This document shows positions 49,508 to 59,726 of a DNA stretch of 64,000 bases, in pieces. The translations under genes were made by a program, and so were the position numbers. The notes below the pieces were generated by a model. That model was given only the letters and a program-made list of their open reading frames with translations. It did no database searches and had not been told where the DNA came from. Source of the DNA: Epithemia pelagica (Eukaryota; Bacillariophyta; Bacillariophyceae; Surirellales; Surirellaceae); the NCBI GenBank assembly GCA_946965045.2, contig OX337238.1, positions 3,100,001-3,164,000 on the forward strand. The letters run 5' to 3'. Numbering within the stretch: position 1 is the stretch's first letter; every line of letters starts with the position of its first letter.

Positions 49508-52500
49508 TTATTCACGAAATGGAACAAGGCGACGAATGTTGATTCGTTCAGTGACGTGGGGACCACGTTGGATAGTCACAGTGCCATTGGAATGGACTTG
49601 TGTAATCCGAAAGGGATTAGGGCTTGTGCGGAGCTCAAGCTTGTCCGGATTCGTGGCGCGGAGCAACACACGATCGTTGACAGCGTAGTCATGAAAGACA
49701 CGAGAACGATTTGCGAGACGAGCGCGTTCATCGACAATCTGTTGTCGTTTCAGACGGACTGTTTCCATGTCCGCGATAATAGGGATGTCGAACAGCATGT
49801 CGCGATGGAACGCAAGGCTGCCGGGAGAATATTTCAAGGCGCCATGAATGGCAGTGCGAGTGGAATACGCAGCAGTCTGCAGAGCAGTATCCACGGCAAG
49901 TGCAGCATTTTGTGCATCTTGTGGTGGTTCATAGTTGGTGATCACACGAAGAGTGTTGCCAACAGTCAAATGTAGTCGCTCGCAAAGAGCATTTGATTGA
50001 GGATTCTTGGCCGTCAACGGCACTGGCTTAATGCCATGGTTTCGAAGCACTTGCGTGAACGCATGTCCAATAAATTCACCGCCTTGATCAAAAAGGCAAC
50101 GAACGGGACGTGGATAGCGTGAGAGCCACGCGTTTTCCAATTGCAGACCCACGTGACGTGCCGTCTTATCATGGATGCGAATGAGTTCGCAGAAGTTAGT
50201 GACATTATCGATAATAGTCAAGGCTTGAAATGTTAATTTCTGCCCATGAACGGTAACGTTCCATGGTCCAATGAGGTCGACAGAGATGTCAGCCCATGGA
50301 TTGCCTCGGACCTCGCGAGGAGGGAGTTCACCGTAATGGCAATGTATGACTTTAGAGCGTTGGCATGTAGCACAACTAGCCACGGCTTGTTCACAATACA
50401 AACCCAAATTAGGATGACTCATGTGCATAGAGATCGTCTCGCGAAGACGTGTAGACCCCAAGTGATTGAGGGACAGGTGATACCAATTGACGGTATGGGC
50501 CAAGAGGCTGTCTGGGATACGAATACGCCATGCGGCATTAGGATTCTGACGATAACAAATCAAGTTGTATTGTGGGTTTTCCGTAGGGAAGGGTTGGAGA
50601 TGGAATCTCTGTGGTTGTTCGGTCAACTTGGCCACAAGAGCGGCATCGTTCTGTTGGTGTTGATGGATCGTTGCGTAATCGACGGGCAATGGTTGATTTG
50701 CGTTGATGGGAGGATGATTGAGGTAGACATCGATCAAATCCTCATCCATGAAGATGGGAGATTCGAAAGCGTCAGGATCACGCGAGTGATGAGAGCGGGG
50801 GTCATCATTAGGGCCATGAGGCACTTGCAACACTGAGTGTTGTCCGCTATGATCATAGAGCGATCGTGGATGCGGCGAGGCATCCGTAGAGGAGGTCGAC
50901 GACGGAGAGACACTCTTCTCCTCCTCTTCAGAGAGAGGGAGACGCGACAATGCGTCGGCGATGACATTGTCCTGGCCAGGGACATAGTGAAAAATAGGGT
51001 TATACTCCTCGAGGAACAACCGCCAACGGAGGACCCGTTGCGAGTTGAGAGTAGCGTAAGTAAGATTTTTATGGTCCGTATGGACGTGCAGTTCGGCACA
51101 GCCGAGAAGCATGGAGCGGAACTCCTTAAGAGTTTCGACAATGGAGAGTAACTCCTTTTCCATAGTAGTGTAGTTGCGTTGAGCAGGGTTTAACTCACGA
51201 GAGTAATAAGCGACGGGAACGTCTTGTTGCATGATTACAGCACCAAGCTGGTAATCAGAGGCGTCCACATAGACATGGAAGGGAAGGTTATGGTCGGGAT
51301 ACCGAAGGAAGGCATCATGTGCGAGCATGGACTTGGCTTTTTCGAAAGCACGTTGATATTGCGGGGACCAAACGAGGGTCTTGTTACCCGTAATGGATGT
51401 GAGGGGAGCAAGAATATGTGATCGTTGCGGATACATGTGGCGATAGAAATTGATCATGCCAATGAAGGAACGAAGTTCTTTCATGGTTTTTGGCGGAGCC
51501 AATGCCAAGATGGCAGAAATCTTCTTTTTCCAGGGCTTGATCCCAGTGGGCGTGAGCCAATGGCCGAGCCATTCCGTTTCTTTAACGGCCCATTCACATT
51601 TGGAAGGGTTGATGGAGAAGTTCTTGTCTTGAAGACGTTGGAGAACTTTGGACAAGATGTCCACGTGTTCTTCCCAAGAATTGGAGAAGATGCCAATGTC
51701 GTCAATATAGACTTCGACATGGTCGCTGAAGTCATTGAGGACGTCTTCCATAATCTCTTGACAGAAGTCAGGAGACTGTTTAACACCCATTGGTAAGCGA
51801 CGGTAACGGAATTTGCCAAAAGGCGTAGTAATGACGCAAAGATTGCTGGATTCCTCATCGAGGCGGAATGTGTAAAAACACATGGAGATGTCTAACTTTG
51901 TAAAATACGTGTAGCCTTTCCGTTTACGGAGCATGTCCTCGATACGAGGAAAGGGGTAGACCCGACGGTAGAGTTGGGCGTTCAAAGAACGAAAGTCCGA
52001 AATCATTCGGATACGACCATCCTTTTTGGGAATGGCAAAGTGAGGAGCAGCCCATTCGGTAGAACCGACGCGCTCAAGGATACCAATGTCGACGAAGCGC
52101 CACAGCTCCTTCGTGAAAGTATCATGTATATTGCGGGGCACTGAAAAGTGACGATGATGGACAGGCTGGGCATCAGGCTTGAGATGAAGATGGAGCGTTC
52201 GGTCCGGATATTCACGGAGCTCGCCATCGAAGATTTTGCCACAGTCTTGCCAAATAGCAAGAAGATCTTGCTTTTGGGCATCGGTAAGGTGATGTTGTTT
52301 GTCAATCAGATCTTGTAGATCCGTAGGAACGTAGTTCGAATCCAAGAGGAATTGATCACCAATAATGGGATCGTCGGCAAAGATGTCGATGAAATGAGAC
52401 ATGAATGTCTGGTCAGTGGCAAATGAATCGCGATGGCGCATAGCGACATCAACGGAGTCCCAAGTTGTGAGACCAGTGTGAAAGTTGAGCACAATGCCCA

Positions 52501-54577
52501 AACGACGCAAAAGATCGCGACCAATAATGATGTCATAACGACAAGTGGGGGCATCAAAGATATCGGCCCAAAGGGGGTATGAAATGTGTTTGGTCCGAGA
52601 AAACTCGGGGAGAACCAAATCTTCGAGAAGAATCTCGGAGACGTGGTTGCGTGTACCCATGGTGGTATTGACAGACCGATTGGTTACACGTGGATGCATG
52701 CCGGGCTGAAGACAGCGCGCGTGCAGGATCGTTTTGTCGGCGCCTGAATCGAACAGGGCACGCAACGGGACGGTGTTCTGGACTCCACCAATGGACCGAG
52801 CCATCAAAATGGTGAGGGGAACAGACGGAGGTTCAGAGGGAGCGACCGAAAGGGGACTAGATAAACTAGGAGCGTCAGAGACAGAACTAGATGAGTAGAC
52901 ATCTTCATAGTGATCTAGGTTAGATAAAAAACCATTATTGGGATCAACGATGTCAGCGATGACAGCATCCGTAGGATTAAGACAAGGGGAAGCGACAGTA
53001 TTCGTCGTTGCCTCCAGGGGAGGACAAGTCGTAGATGTGGGCGATGTCCATGTTACGCCCGTAGATCTTGTACAATTGTTCGCGGACCTCGAGAATTGGG
53101 GCCTGAGGATGGCATTCTCGGCCGGCATAGCCTGTGGAGGGCCAGTCTGGATGTGACATTGCTGAGCAAAAAGAACATCAAGATGATGAGAAATATCCGG
53201 AGAGGATGAGGTAAAAAAGGAAGAAGAACACATACCGGGGACCGTTCGATCGGCATTGCGGAGACTTGACCAATCACGGATATCAGTGAGAGGGCGTTGA
53301 CGAGCACGATAAGCCGCGTCTTGCACAGAAGGCAACGGCTCGGCCAACGACGGATCAACCGGTGGATTGTCGCCTGTGCTGGTGCCTTCAGAGGCATGCT
53401 GGTCTGAGCCAGATCCAGAACGACGGGGAACAGCGCCCCAACTGGAACCAATAGGGCGCGATCCTCCAGACAAGGGAGTTCCCTGGCTACGAGAGCCTTG
53501 GCCGTTACGGCCTTGGTTCTGAGAACCATTGTTGGGATGAGACCCAGTAGGGGTACGAAGACCAGACCCGGTACGGGCAAGAAAGGCGTTGAAACGCTCT
53601 TGGTTAAAATTGGAGGACTGCGGGTTGTAGATGCAGTTGGCCCAAGTATGATTGGCGTGCGAAGGAATCGCGTCCTTGTAAGGACAGGCATCACCGTCAT
53701 TGACGGGACGATCACCGGACGCTTGGCGTCCACCATTGGACTGGCGATTGCCGCCGCGGAGACCGCCACGGCCACCATTAGAGGAGCGAAAACGCTTCGT
53801 GGAACCGCGAGAAGTGGAATCATCGCGAGGATTGCGGGACTTGGCCTGGGACTGTGCATTGGCAGCCATCTTTTCTTGGGAGACCTTTTGATAGCCACGC
53901 ATCGCATGAAGAAGGTCGGTGATGTTGAAATGATTCACCAAATCTGCAACCAAGGGATTGGCCGTCTTGAACTCGTTGCGCCAAGCAACAGGGGAGCCGA
54001 GATAGAAGGCTTGCTTCAACTCATCGTCAGTGAGGGCTTGGACAGCGTTGTCGTTAGACAAGTAACGGAGACCGTTGGAAATCTTCTGGAGGGTGTGATA
54101 ATGGATATCCACGTTCATATCAGGTGGCTTGCGAGGACCGCTAAGAAGGTGTGCCCGAAAGGCATTGACTTCGGAAACCGTCAACTTGGGTTCGAAGATC
54201 ATAGCAATCAACCGTTTGAAACACGCCTCATCGAGGTCGACACCATCAGGCAAGGCCTGGAATGCATCATGGAACTTGTCCGCTACGAGACTTGTGGTAA
54301 CACGGGGAAAGTAGGTGCAGCAGGCAGCAAAGGGCTCTGGATGACCGGAGATCTTGACCTTGTCAACAAAATGGAGGACCCACAGGAAGAGATTCGAGGG
54401 CTCTTCATCCACGCCATCTCGGAATGGCAAGAGACGGACGTAGTACTTGTCATCGTCGTCGTCTTTCAACTTGAGGGTGGAAAGAGCAGAGGAAGAATCT
54501 GAAGCCGAGGCTTGATCGAAGCGCTTTTGGAAGCGTTGAACATCCGCAAGGGAGACGAGGGAAGATCCTGTGCTCAT
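49508..54577 (-). CDS. Gag-Pol polyprotein of Ty3/Gypsy element
   Basis: 1689 codons from ATG 54577. Gag: residues 1-330, with an Arg/Gly/Asn-rich tail and a Cys/His cluster (CPYKDAIPSHANHTWANC) that may act as a zinc knuckle of unusual spacing. Protease: ALFDSGADKT near residue 610. RT: ISDFRSLNA, LDISMCFY, then YIDD near 956. RNase H: YVDASDYQLG, a Glu in MEKELLSI, HTDHKNL, and GQDNVIADALSRL. Integrase: a His/Cys zinc-binding region (SLNHLG..., CATCQRSK) and the DDE triad in ISVDLIGPW (about 1432), LFDQGGEFIG (about 1497) and NALCERLH (about 1533). The C-terminus has an SH3-like block (VNDRVLLRATNP...). Gag and Pol are in one frame without stop or shift, so their ratio must be set after translation or by other means. 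Confidence 0.93.
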   Translation of the reverse strand: MSTGSSLVSLADVQRFQKRFDQASASDSSSALSTLKLKDDDDDKYYVRLLPFRDGVDEEPSNLFLWVLHFVDKVKISGHPEPFAACCTYFPRVTTSLVADKFHDAFQALPDGVDLDEACFKRLIAMIFEPKLTVSEVNAFRAHLLSGPRKPPDMNVDIHYHTLQKISNGLRYLSNDNAVQALTDDELKQAFYLGSPVAWRNEFKTANPLVADLVNHFNITDLLHAMRGYQKVSQEKMAANAQSQAKSRNPRDDSTSRGSTKRFRSSNGGRGGLRGGNRQSNGGRQASGDRPVNDGDACPYKDAIPSHANHTWANCIYNPQSSNFNQERFNAFLARTGSGLRTPTGSHPNNGSQNQGRNGQGSRSQGTPLSGGSRPIGSSWGAVPRRSGSGSDQHASEGTSTGDNPPVDPSLAEPLPSVQDAAYRARQRPLTDIRDWSSLRNADRTVPGMCSSSFFTSSSPDISHHLDVLFAQQCHIQTGPPQAMPAENAILRPQFSRSANNCTRSTGVTWTSPTSTTCPPLEATTNTVASPCLNPTDAVIADIVDPNNGFLSNLDHYEDVYSSSSVSDAPSLSSPLSVAPSEPPSVPLTILMARSIGGVQNTVPLRALFDSGADKTILHARCLQPGMHPRVTNRSVNTTMGTRNHVSEILLEDLVLPEFSRTKHISYPLWADIFDAPTCRYDIIIGRDLLRRLGIVLNFHTGLTTWDSVDVAMRHRDSFATDQTFMSHFIDIFADDPIIGDQFLLDSNYVPTDLQDLIDKQHHLTDAQKQDLLAIWQDCGKIFDGELREYPDRTLHLHLKPDAQPVHHRHFSVPRNIHDTFTKELWRFVDIGILERVGSTEWAAPHFAIPKKDGRIRMISDFRSLNAQLYRRVYPFPRIEDMLRKRKGYTYFTKLDISMCFYTFRLDEESSNLCVITTPFGKFRYRRLPMGVKQSPDFCQEIMEDVLNDFSDHVEVYIDDIGIFSNSWEEHVDILSKVLQRLQDKNFSINPSKCEWAVKETEWLGHWLTPTGIKPWKKKISAILALAPPKTMKELRSFIGMINFYRHMYPQRSHILAPLTSITGNKTLVWSPQYQRAFEKAKSMLAHDAFLRYPDHNLPFHVYVDASDYQLGAVIMQQDVPVAYYSRELNPAQRNYTTMEKELLSIVETLKEFRSMLLGCAELHVHTDHKNLTYATLNSQRVLRWRLFLEEYNPIFHYVPGQDNVIADALSRLPLSEEEEKSVSPSSTSSTDASPHPRSLYDHSGQHSVLQVPHGPNDDPRSHHSRDPDAFESPIFMDEDLIDVYLNHPPINANQPLPVDYATIHQHQQNDAALVAKLTEQPQRFHLQPFPTENPQYNLICYRQNPNAAWRIRIPDSLLAHTVNWYHLSLNHLGSTRLRETISMHMSHPNLGLYCEQAVASCATCQRSKVIHCHYGELPPREVRGNPWADISVDLIGPWNVTVHGQKLTFQALTIIDNVTNFCELIRIHDKTARHVGLQLENAWLSRYPRPVRCLFDQGGEFIGHAFTQVLRNHGIKPVPLTAKNPQSNALCERLHLTVGNTLRVITNYEPPQDAQNAALAVDTALQTAAYSTRTAIHGALKYSPGSLAFHRDMLFDIPIIADMETVRLKRQQIVDERARLANRSRVFHDYAVNDRVLLRATNPDKLELRTSPNPFRITQVHSNGTVTIQRGPHVTERINIRRLVPFRE

Positions 54578-54693
54578 GATGAGACTGCAAAAGAAAGAAA
54601 AGGAAAGGAATCAAAGGATGATAAGATCAACGAGGATCGGCCAAAGAACGGCAGGTGGTTATGGTGAAAGAGTGTTGGGGGAAGTTTTCAAGC

Positions 54694-54705
54694 TTCTGAT
54701 CAGAA
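54694..54705 (-). promoter_or_regulatory. Primer-binding region with 12-nt palindrome
   Basis: The first bases inside the 5' LTR are TTCTGATCAGAA, a perfect palindrome, followed by GCTTGAAAAC on the minus strand. There is no TGG start complementary to a tRNA CCA end. Priming may use an internal tRNA part or self-annealing; undecided. Confidence 0.4.
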
Positions 54706-54920
54706 TGCCATACCCATGTAAAATAGCACGGTAAAAAATTGTGATCTTTAGGAATTACGAGGAATTAGGGGGAATGAGGAATCCACAGTGCCACGTGCGA
54801 CGAGAAATGACTGGAGGAGGAACAGCCAGATGGCGGAAGATTCATGTCGCAGTGTCAAGAACGCGAACCGGGAATGGAACGTGGTGACACGTATGGCGGG
54901 ATCCATATAGGGGTACCGCA
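54706..54920 (-). repeat. 5' LTR
   Basis: 215 bp. Read on the minus strand it begins TGCGGTACCCCTATATGG, where CTATATGG could be the TATA element, and ends TATGGCA. Confidence 0.93.
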
Positions 54921-54925
54921 AACGT
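54921..54925 (+). repeat. Target-site duplication AACGT, right
   Basis: Matches 49208-49212. Confidence 0.9.
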
Positions 54926-55193
54926 AGACTACTGCCAAGGAAAAAAGACGATCTTGTAGCAAACAAGCCGCAACGACAACGGCAAGGGTGTCTGTCCGTC
55001 AATCATTTTGGTGATTCTGGCAAGGAAACTTTCATCAGTATCCGACTAATGTGCGACCATTTACCCCTGCTTGGGTTTATCTTATACAATATGGATCTGG
55101 GGGGCTTGCCCCTGAGTTGCTGGGTGCAATCTTCTCACGCGACACAATCCATTCCGCGTGAAAGACCGGACCCAAGAATTTGTTCCGATTAAC

Positions 55194-55895
55194 ATGGCGG
55201 ACATAAAACGAAACATGATCAAGTTTTTCGCAAAAGAGAATTCTGAATCAACGATCTCCCAAGAAGAGAGCTCGTCGCCAAGAAGGGAACCGCTCCAGAA
55301 AATCAAACACGGCTTGCAGCAGTGTGCTGGGATTGTGCCTCAGGGCATTGAGCTGCGACTGGCAGAACGACATGAAGTGAAACGGCAGCGGGAAGAGGAG
55401 AAACTAAAGAATCTTGATCCAAACGAGGAAGGCAATGCGACAAGCGGCACGTCGGAAAAGTGTTCAAATGCTGCTTCACCCAAACACAAACATGGACCAT
55501 CTCGAACGCCCAATCTTTTGACTTCTAGTCGCGTCGCATCCTCTTCCTTTCAGTCACAAGTATGGATTTTTGCATGGAGCTTGACCTCTGGTCTTTTCAA
55601 CTTTCACATGCCATGGAGCTATCTTGTGGTGGCGATGCTTATCCTTCATCCCTTGTCGACATTTGGCGTAATTGTGGCATTTATTACCATCGCAAGTGTC
55701 CTATTTGCGATATGTGATTTGGTTGTGACTTTCATTGAAGGAAACGATATAAAGGAACTCTCACAAAAATATATTGACTATGGCTTCAAAAAGTGGAGAG
55801 AATTCCGAAGGGGAGAGGGGAGATACTTTGTGCTCATTGTCATTGGAATTATCATGGACCCCAATGCTCAGCGAATGGTAGGAAAGTCCGCCTAG
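55194..55895 (+). CDS. Small membrane protein of unknown function
   Basis: 233 codons from ATG 55194 (MADIKRN); the frame is open further upstream to a GTG at 55158. The first 120 residues are polar and charged. Two or three hydrophobic segments follow (VWIFAWSLTSGLF..., SYLVVAMLILHPLSTFGVIVA, FITIASVLFAICDLVVTFI), then a basic stretch and a last hydrophobic patch (YFVLIVIGIIM). No signal peptide at the N-terminus, so it is probably a multi-span protein with cytosolic N-terminus. No family recognised. It lies next to a fresh LTR element but shows no damage. Confidence 0.55.
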   Translation: MADIKRNMIKFFAKENSESTISQEESSSPRREPLQKIKHGLQQCAGIVPQGIELRLAERHEVKRQREEEKLKNLDPNEEGNATSGTSEKCSNAASPKHKHGPSRTPNLLTSSRVASSSFQSQVWIFAWSLTSGLFNFHMPWSYLVVAMLILHPLSTFGVIVAFITIASVLFAICDLVVTFIEGNDIKELSQKYIDYGFKKWREFRRGEGRYFVLIVIGIIMDPNAQRMVGKSA

Positions 55896-56087
55896 AGTAT
55901 GTGAAACAAACATTCGTAGTGCAAGCCACCAAGGTTACAGAGTTTGAACAACTATCTTCTTTCACTCGCGTTCTCATAACGTGTCATGTCATACTAGCTT
56001 ATAGCTTCATCTGTTTGTGTTGTTGTTAATGTTGTTGTTTTTGTTGTTCTTGCTGTTGTACTTTTTGGATGTTGAGAATGAAACTTT

Positions 56088-57043
56088 TTAGGCGACATAG
56101 GCAATGGTGAGACAGGGAGCCGTCATTTTGTCACCGTCAAAGGACGAAAAGTCAAAGCCATCCCCGCCCTCGTTGATGAGGATCCATCCATAGTTGGACG
56201 ATGGATTGCTCGTCCAATACGCCACATCGGCCGACACATCAGTCGTCACCTTGTCTCCAATCGCAATGTCGGTCGGCAAGGTAAAGGACGGATCGGCTTC
56301 ATAGTCAATGCCCGCCACGGGTCCATTCTCCGAAAAGGAGGACCACGTGGATGTGGCATCCCAATCCACCAACATACGGTGTCCAGTGACGACGGTGCCA
56401 CTATCGGAGGTTACCCACAGGTCCAGAGTGGCCGCGATCGAGTCGGAAGCGGCCGAAGAGGGAACCACGGCTCCTTCAAACCACAAGAGACCCTGCGTTT
56501 CAAAATCGATAATGGTACCAATTCGCATGAGCGGTTCTTCGGGGAGGTCATCAAAGGGTTGCACTTGAGAAACGAGGGCTTCGGCACTGGGCAAATAGGC
56601 ATCGGTAGTACCATCCGTGTATGTCACCATCAAACAGGGAGCCAGCGAAGAGTTACCGGTGGTGGCGCCATGAATCAAGAGAGTTTCACGAGTAAAGGCA
56701 TCGGCAAAACAAAGAATCCATAGACGGGCGAGGTTCCATCAATATAGGACTGGACCGTACCCGTCACATTCATGTTGATAAATTCCTTGGGAGCAAAGGG
56801 TGTCGGATCATCGGAATCGGGTTGACCAATTGTGAAAATTGGACCCACTCGGTTCACGACATCGAGGAGCTGAGTGAGTTGATCAATGAGACGATCCGTG
56901 GAAGAATAGGGTCCAAGTAGTTGATAGAGTTCAATATCCAAATCTACGGGTTCGTCGGGATCCACGTCTTCAGCAAACATGCGCAAGTTTGCCGAGGCAA
57001 AGGTAAATGGATGATAGGTACTCCTATGGAATGCTATTGGCAA
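56088..57043 (-). pseudogene. DNRLRE-type tandem-domain protein with frameshift
   Basis: The minus strand encodes two consecutive DNRLRE-like domains. The first (57043 to about 56715) shows ANLRMF, INMNVTGTVQSYIDG and SPVYGFF, its closing part resuming in another frame as FADAFTRETLLIHG ... APCLMVTYTDG. The second domain (56600-56088) is complete and about 80% like 44350-44934. The frame change at about 56703-56712, in TTCTTTGTTTTGCC, looks like a one-base loss. No ATG lies at 57043 (TTG), so 5' exons or the N-terminus are missing. If a secreted protein existed, its signal could lie around 57530-57600, where a hydrophobic minus-strand stretch (LLLFGRLWLTCTVVALSLGG) occurs, but the link is not shown. 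Confidence 0.6.
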
Positions 57044-57631
57044 ACAGCCGTGTCATCGAATCATGGTCCAACTACCGAGTGACAAGGACGCTCACACAGG
57101 ATCTGTTCTTCTTTGGTGCACGGATCGAATGTCGCCTTCTCTCTTCTAGCTAGAATCGTCTTGTCGAGCGTTATTGTATGGTAGAACCTTCTTCTTTACA
57201 TGTGTGCCCGTGGTGAGCTCACGGAGGTGGTCCAACGAATCGTCACGGATCCATATCCAAAACAGAAACCAATCCAGATTGTGAACCACCCCTTACCAGG
57301 TATGTTCATTGTAAATCGACAGAGTGGAACCCTGTTCAAAACTCTAAATGCTGGAGCCGATCCATAATCCCTGGAAAGTGAGATCGAGTGGAGCATCCAT
57401 CTCTCGTACCGTCCAAACTGGCCAACATGGTCCACGACAAATCCTGTCGAGCAGGTCCATTCGTAGTCGTCGACACTGGTGAACACATTAAATTGGTATC
57501 ATCTTGCATCATTTGTCGCACAAGAGCAGCTCCCACCCAAAGAGAGTGCAACGACAGTGCACGTTAACCACAACCTTCCAAACAAGAGTAGTACGCCGTC
57601 ACAATGAAACCGGTCGTCGTCACCCTCACTC
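57044..57631. other. Possible 5' remnants of the DNRLRE gene
   Basis: No complete gene. A hydrophobic minus-strand frame (57515-57600) and short minus-strand frames at 57196-57551 could be decayed exons. Confidence 0.3.
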
Positions 57632-58890
57632 CAGTGTTTGGACGATTCCTCACTGTCAAGTTTGATTGCAGCCGCAATGAGGCATTGGGCCGGTCTAGAT
57701 AGAGGCGTCTTTTCGCAAGGATCGTATCGAGAAACATGATGGTTCGTTACATCCGAACTCTGCAAACAAAGAGAGATTGAGGATTTGAGACAGGTCTAAT
57801 AAAAGGAGAGCCCATGTCTTTGTGAGCTGTTGGAGTCTGGAGCTTACGTTGGAATCTTTGGAACCCCTGTGTATCTCCTCTTGTTCTCTGTTCATCCAAT
57901 GGGAATTTTGCCATTGCGTTCAAAATCTCATCTTGGTAGACCCTTCATCCATCTGGTGTGCCTCTCGCCATCATAAAGGCAGCTGAACATGGTATTGCCA
58001 TCTCAATTCCAACCACCTCTAAACGGTGTCTCATGGTATCGTTTCGAAAACTCGAGATGCCTTGCTTTCGTCTCCTCCATCCCACAAGATAGAGTAAGGA
58101 ATCATATCAAGCACGTTCCAGATCTTCACGTGTGGACAATTCCTCACTGTCAAGTTCGACCTTAGCCGCATTGAAACATGGGAACGATATAGAGGCGTCG
58201 TTGCACGCGGATCGCATCGAAAAAGGTAACACGTTGGTGCGTTCCATCCAAGGTCTGTAAAAATAAGAAAGAAAGATTGAGGATTCGAGACGGGTCTGAC
58301 AAAAATGAGAGCAGGTTTCATAGCTGTACCTTCGAGTCCCTTGCGTACCTGCTGTTCTCAGTCCATCCAGAGGAATTTCATCTTGGTAGACCATCCATCC
58401 AACTGGTGTGCTGCTCGCCATCACAAAAAGCAACAGTCATCTCAATTCGAACCACCTCTAAACGAACGGTCTCATGTCATCGTTGCCAAAACCTGAGATA
58501 CCTTGCTTTCGTCTCGTGCATGCCACAAGAGAGATGTTCGTTGGTTCGTTCCATCCGAGATCTGCAAAACCAAAAGAGATTGAGGATTGGAGACAGGTCT
58601 GATAACATGAGAGCCCATTTCTTTGTGAGCTGTTAGAGTCTGGAGCTTACATTGGAGTCCCTGGAACCCTTGTGTATCTTGATTCTGCATATCTCTGTCG
58701 TGCTCTGTTCATCCAGTGGAAATCTTGCCATTGTTTTCAAAATCTCATCTGGGTAGACCCTCCATCCAACTGGTTTGCCGCAACTGAACAGGTAATGTCA
58801 TCTCAATCCATACCATCTCTGAGCAGTCTCATGGTATCGTTGCAAAAACTGGAGATGCCTTGCTTTCGTCTGTGCCATGCCAAATGAGAG
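57632..58890. repeat. Three diverged long tandem repeats
   Basis: The block TTCATCCA-TGG-AAT-TTGCCATTG followed by AAAATCTCATC..GGTAGACC occurs near 57890 and 58707, with a shortened form near 58361. The preceding block GATTGAGGATT.GAGAC.GGTCT recurs near 57776, 58276 and 58582. Another block, ATTCCTCACTGTCAAGTT, occurs near 57646 and 58138. Units are about 350-500 bp with unequal deletions. No coding potential. Confidence 0.75.
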
Positions 58891-59726
58891 AGGATACGCG
58901 CAACGTTCATGCCCCACCTTCCATCTCATGGTGGTGTCACGTCGAGCGTCGAACGATCCTTCCCGATCGAGTCGCAGAAAGAATGACCTCGTGTCGCGAA
59001 ACAATGCGCGACTATCTTTTTAAACAATGCGCGAAAGACATCCAAATTCCAAATACAATACAATCAATGCGCGAACGACATCCAAATAGATCCACAAATG
59101 TCTTGCGAGTGTCGTATCGTGAAGCGCCGGGTCGATCTTACTCCGACCTTGGGAAGCTAACATTCAGTTAAAAGACTGCGGATTTCTTATCCGTACTATT
59201 GCCCCGGGCGTTATTTCAGTCGCTATACATCTGTTAACGAATCGATCGATTAGGGGCATCGCGAGCACGTCCAGCCAGGTGCGCGTCTTTGGAAAAGCTA
59301 CAAAACTCCACAGCCATCTGGTTGACATTGGAAGTCAGACATGTCCGAAAAACAGCAACCTCAAATTTCAGCCGAAGACACGATCGCCCAAGCCGGGCCA
59401 TTCCCGTCCAAAGCTCGCAAGATCGTAATAATTTCATATTGCCGTCTAGATATGACCTCTAAATGACGTTATGAAACCGTTACACGGAAAAGCTATCGCC
59501 ATAGTAACTCATAAGATGCGTTGAGCTTTTGACACGGACACGGTCATGTCGCCAATCTGTACGAGGAGCGCAAAAATTGTTTAGGAGATAGCTACCATTG
59601 ATCTCCTGCCACAATCGTTCTCACTTTTTACCAACTGGTACAAACTGGAAGCAATCTAAAAGGATCCATAAATTGATTCTTTCGACGCGTCGATCCAAGC
59701 CGATTCTACAAAGAAGATAATCTATC
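58891..59726. other. Upstream region of the silicon transporter gene
   Basis: No gene seen. CAATGCGCGA and GACATCCAAAT recur two or three times at 59003-59088. The promoter of the downstream gene should lie near its right end. Confidence 0.5.

Larger units (their letters stand above)
49213..54920 (-). mobile_element. Intact Ty3/Gypsy-type LTR retrotransposon
   Basis: 5708 bp, transcribed on the minus strand. Two 215-bp LTRs (TG...CA) look identical and are flanked by AACGT. One uninterrupted gag-pol ORF of 1689 codons contains protease, RT, RNase H and integrase in Ty3 order. Identical LTRs, an intact ORF and a perfect target duplication indicate a very recent insertion that could be mobile. 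Confidence 0.95.
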
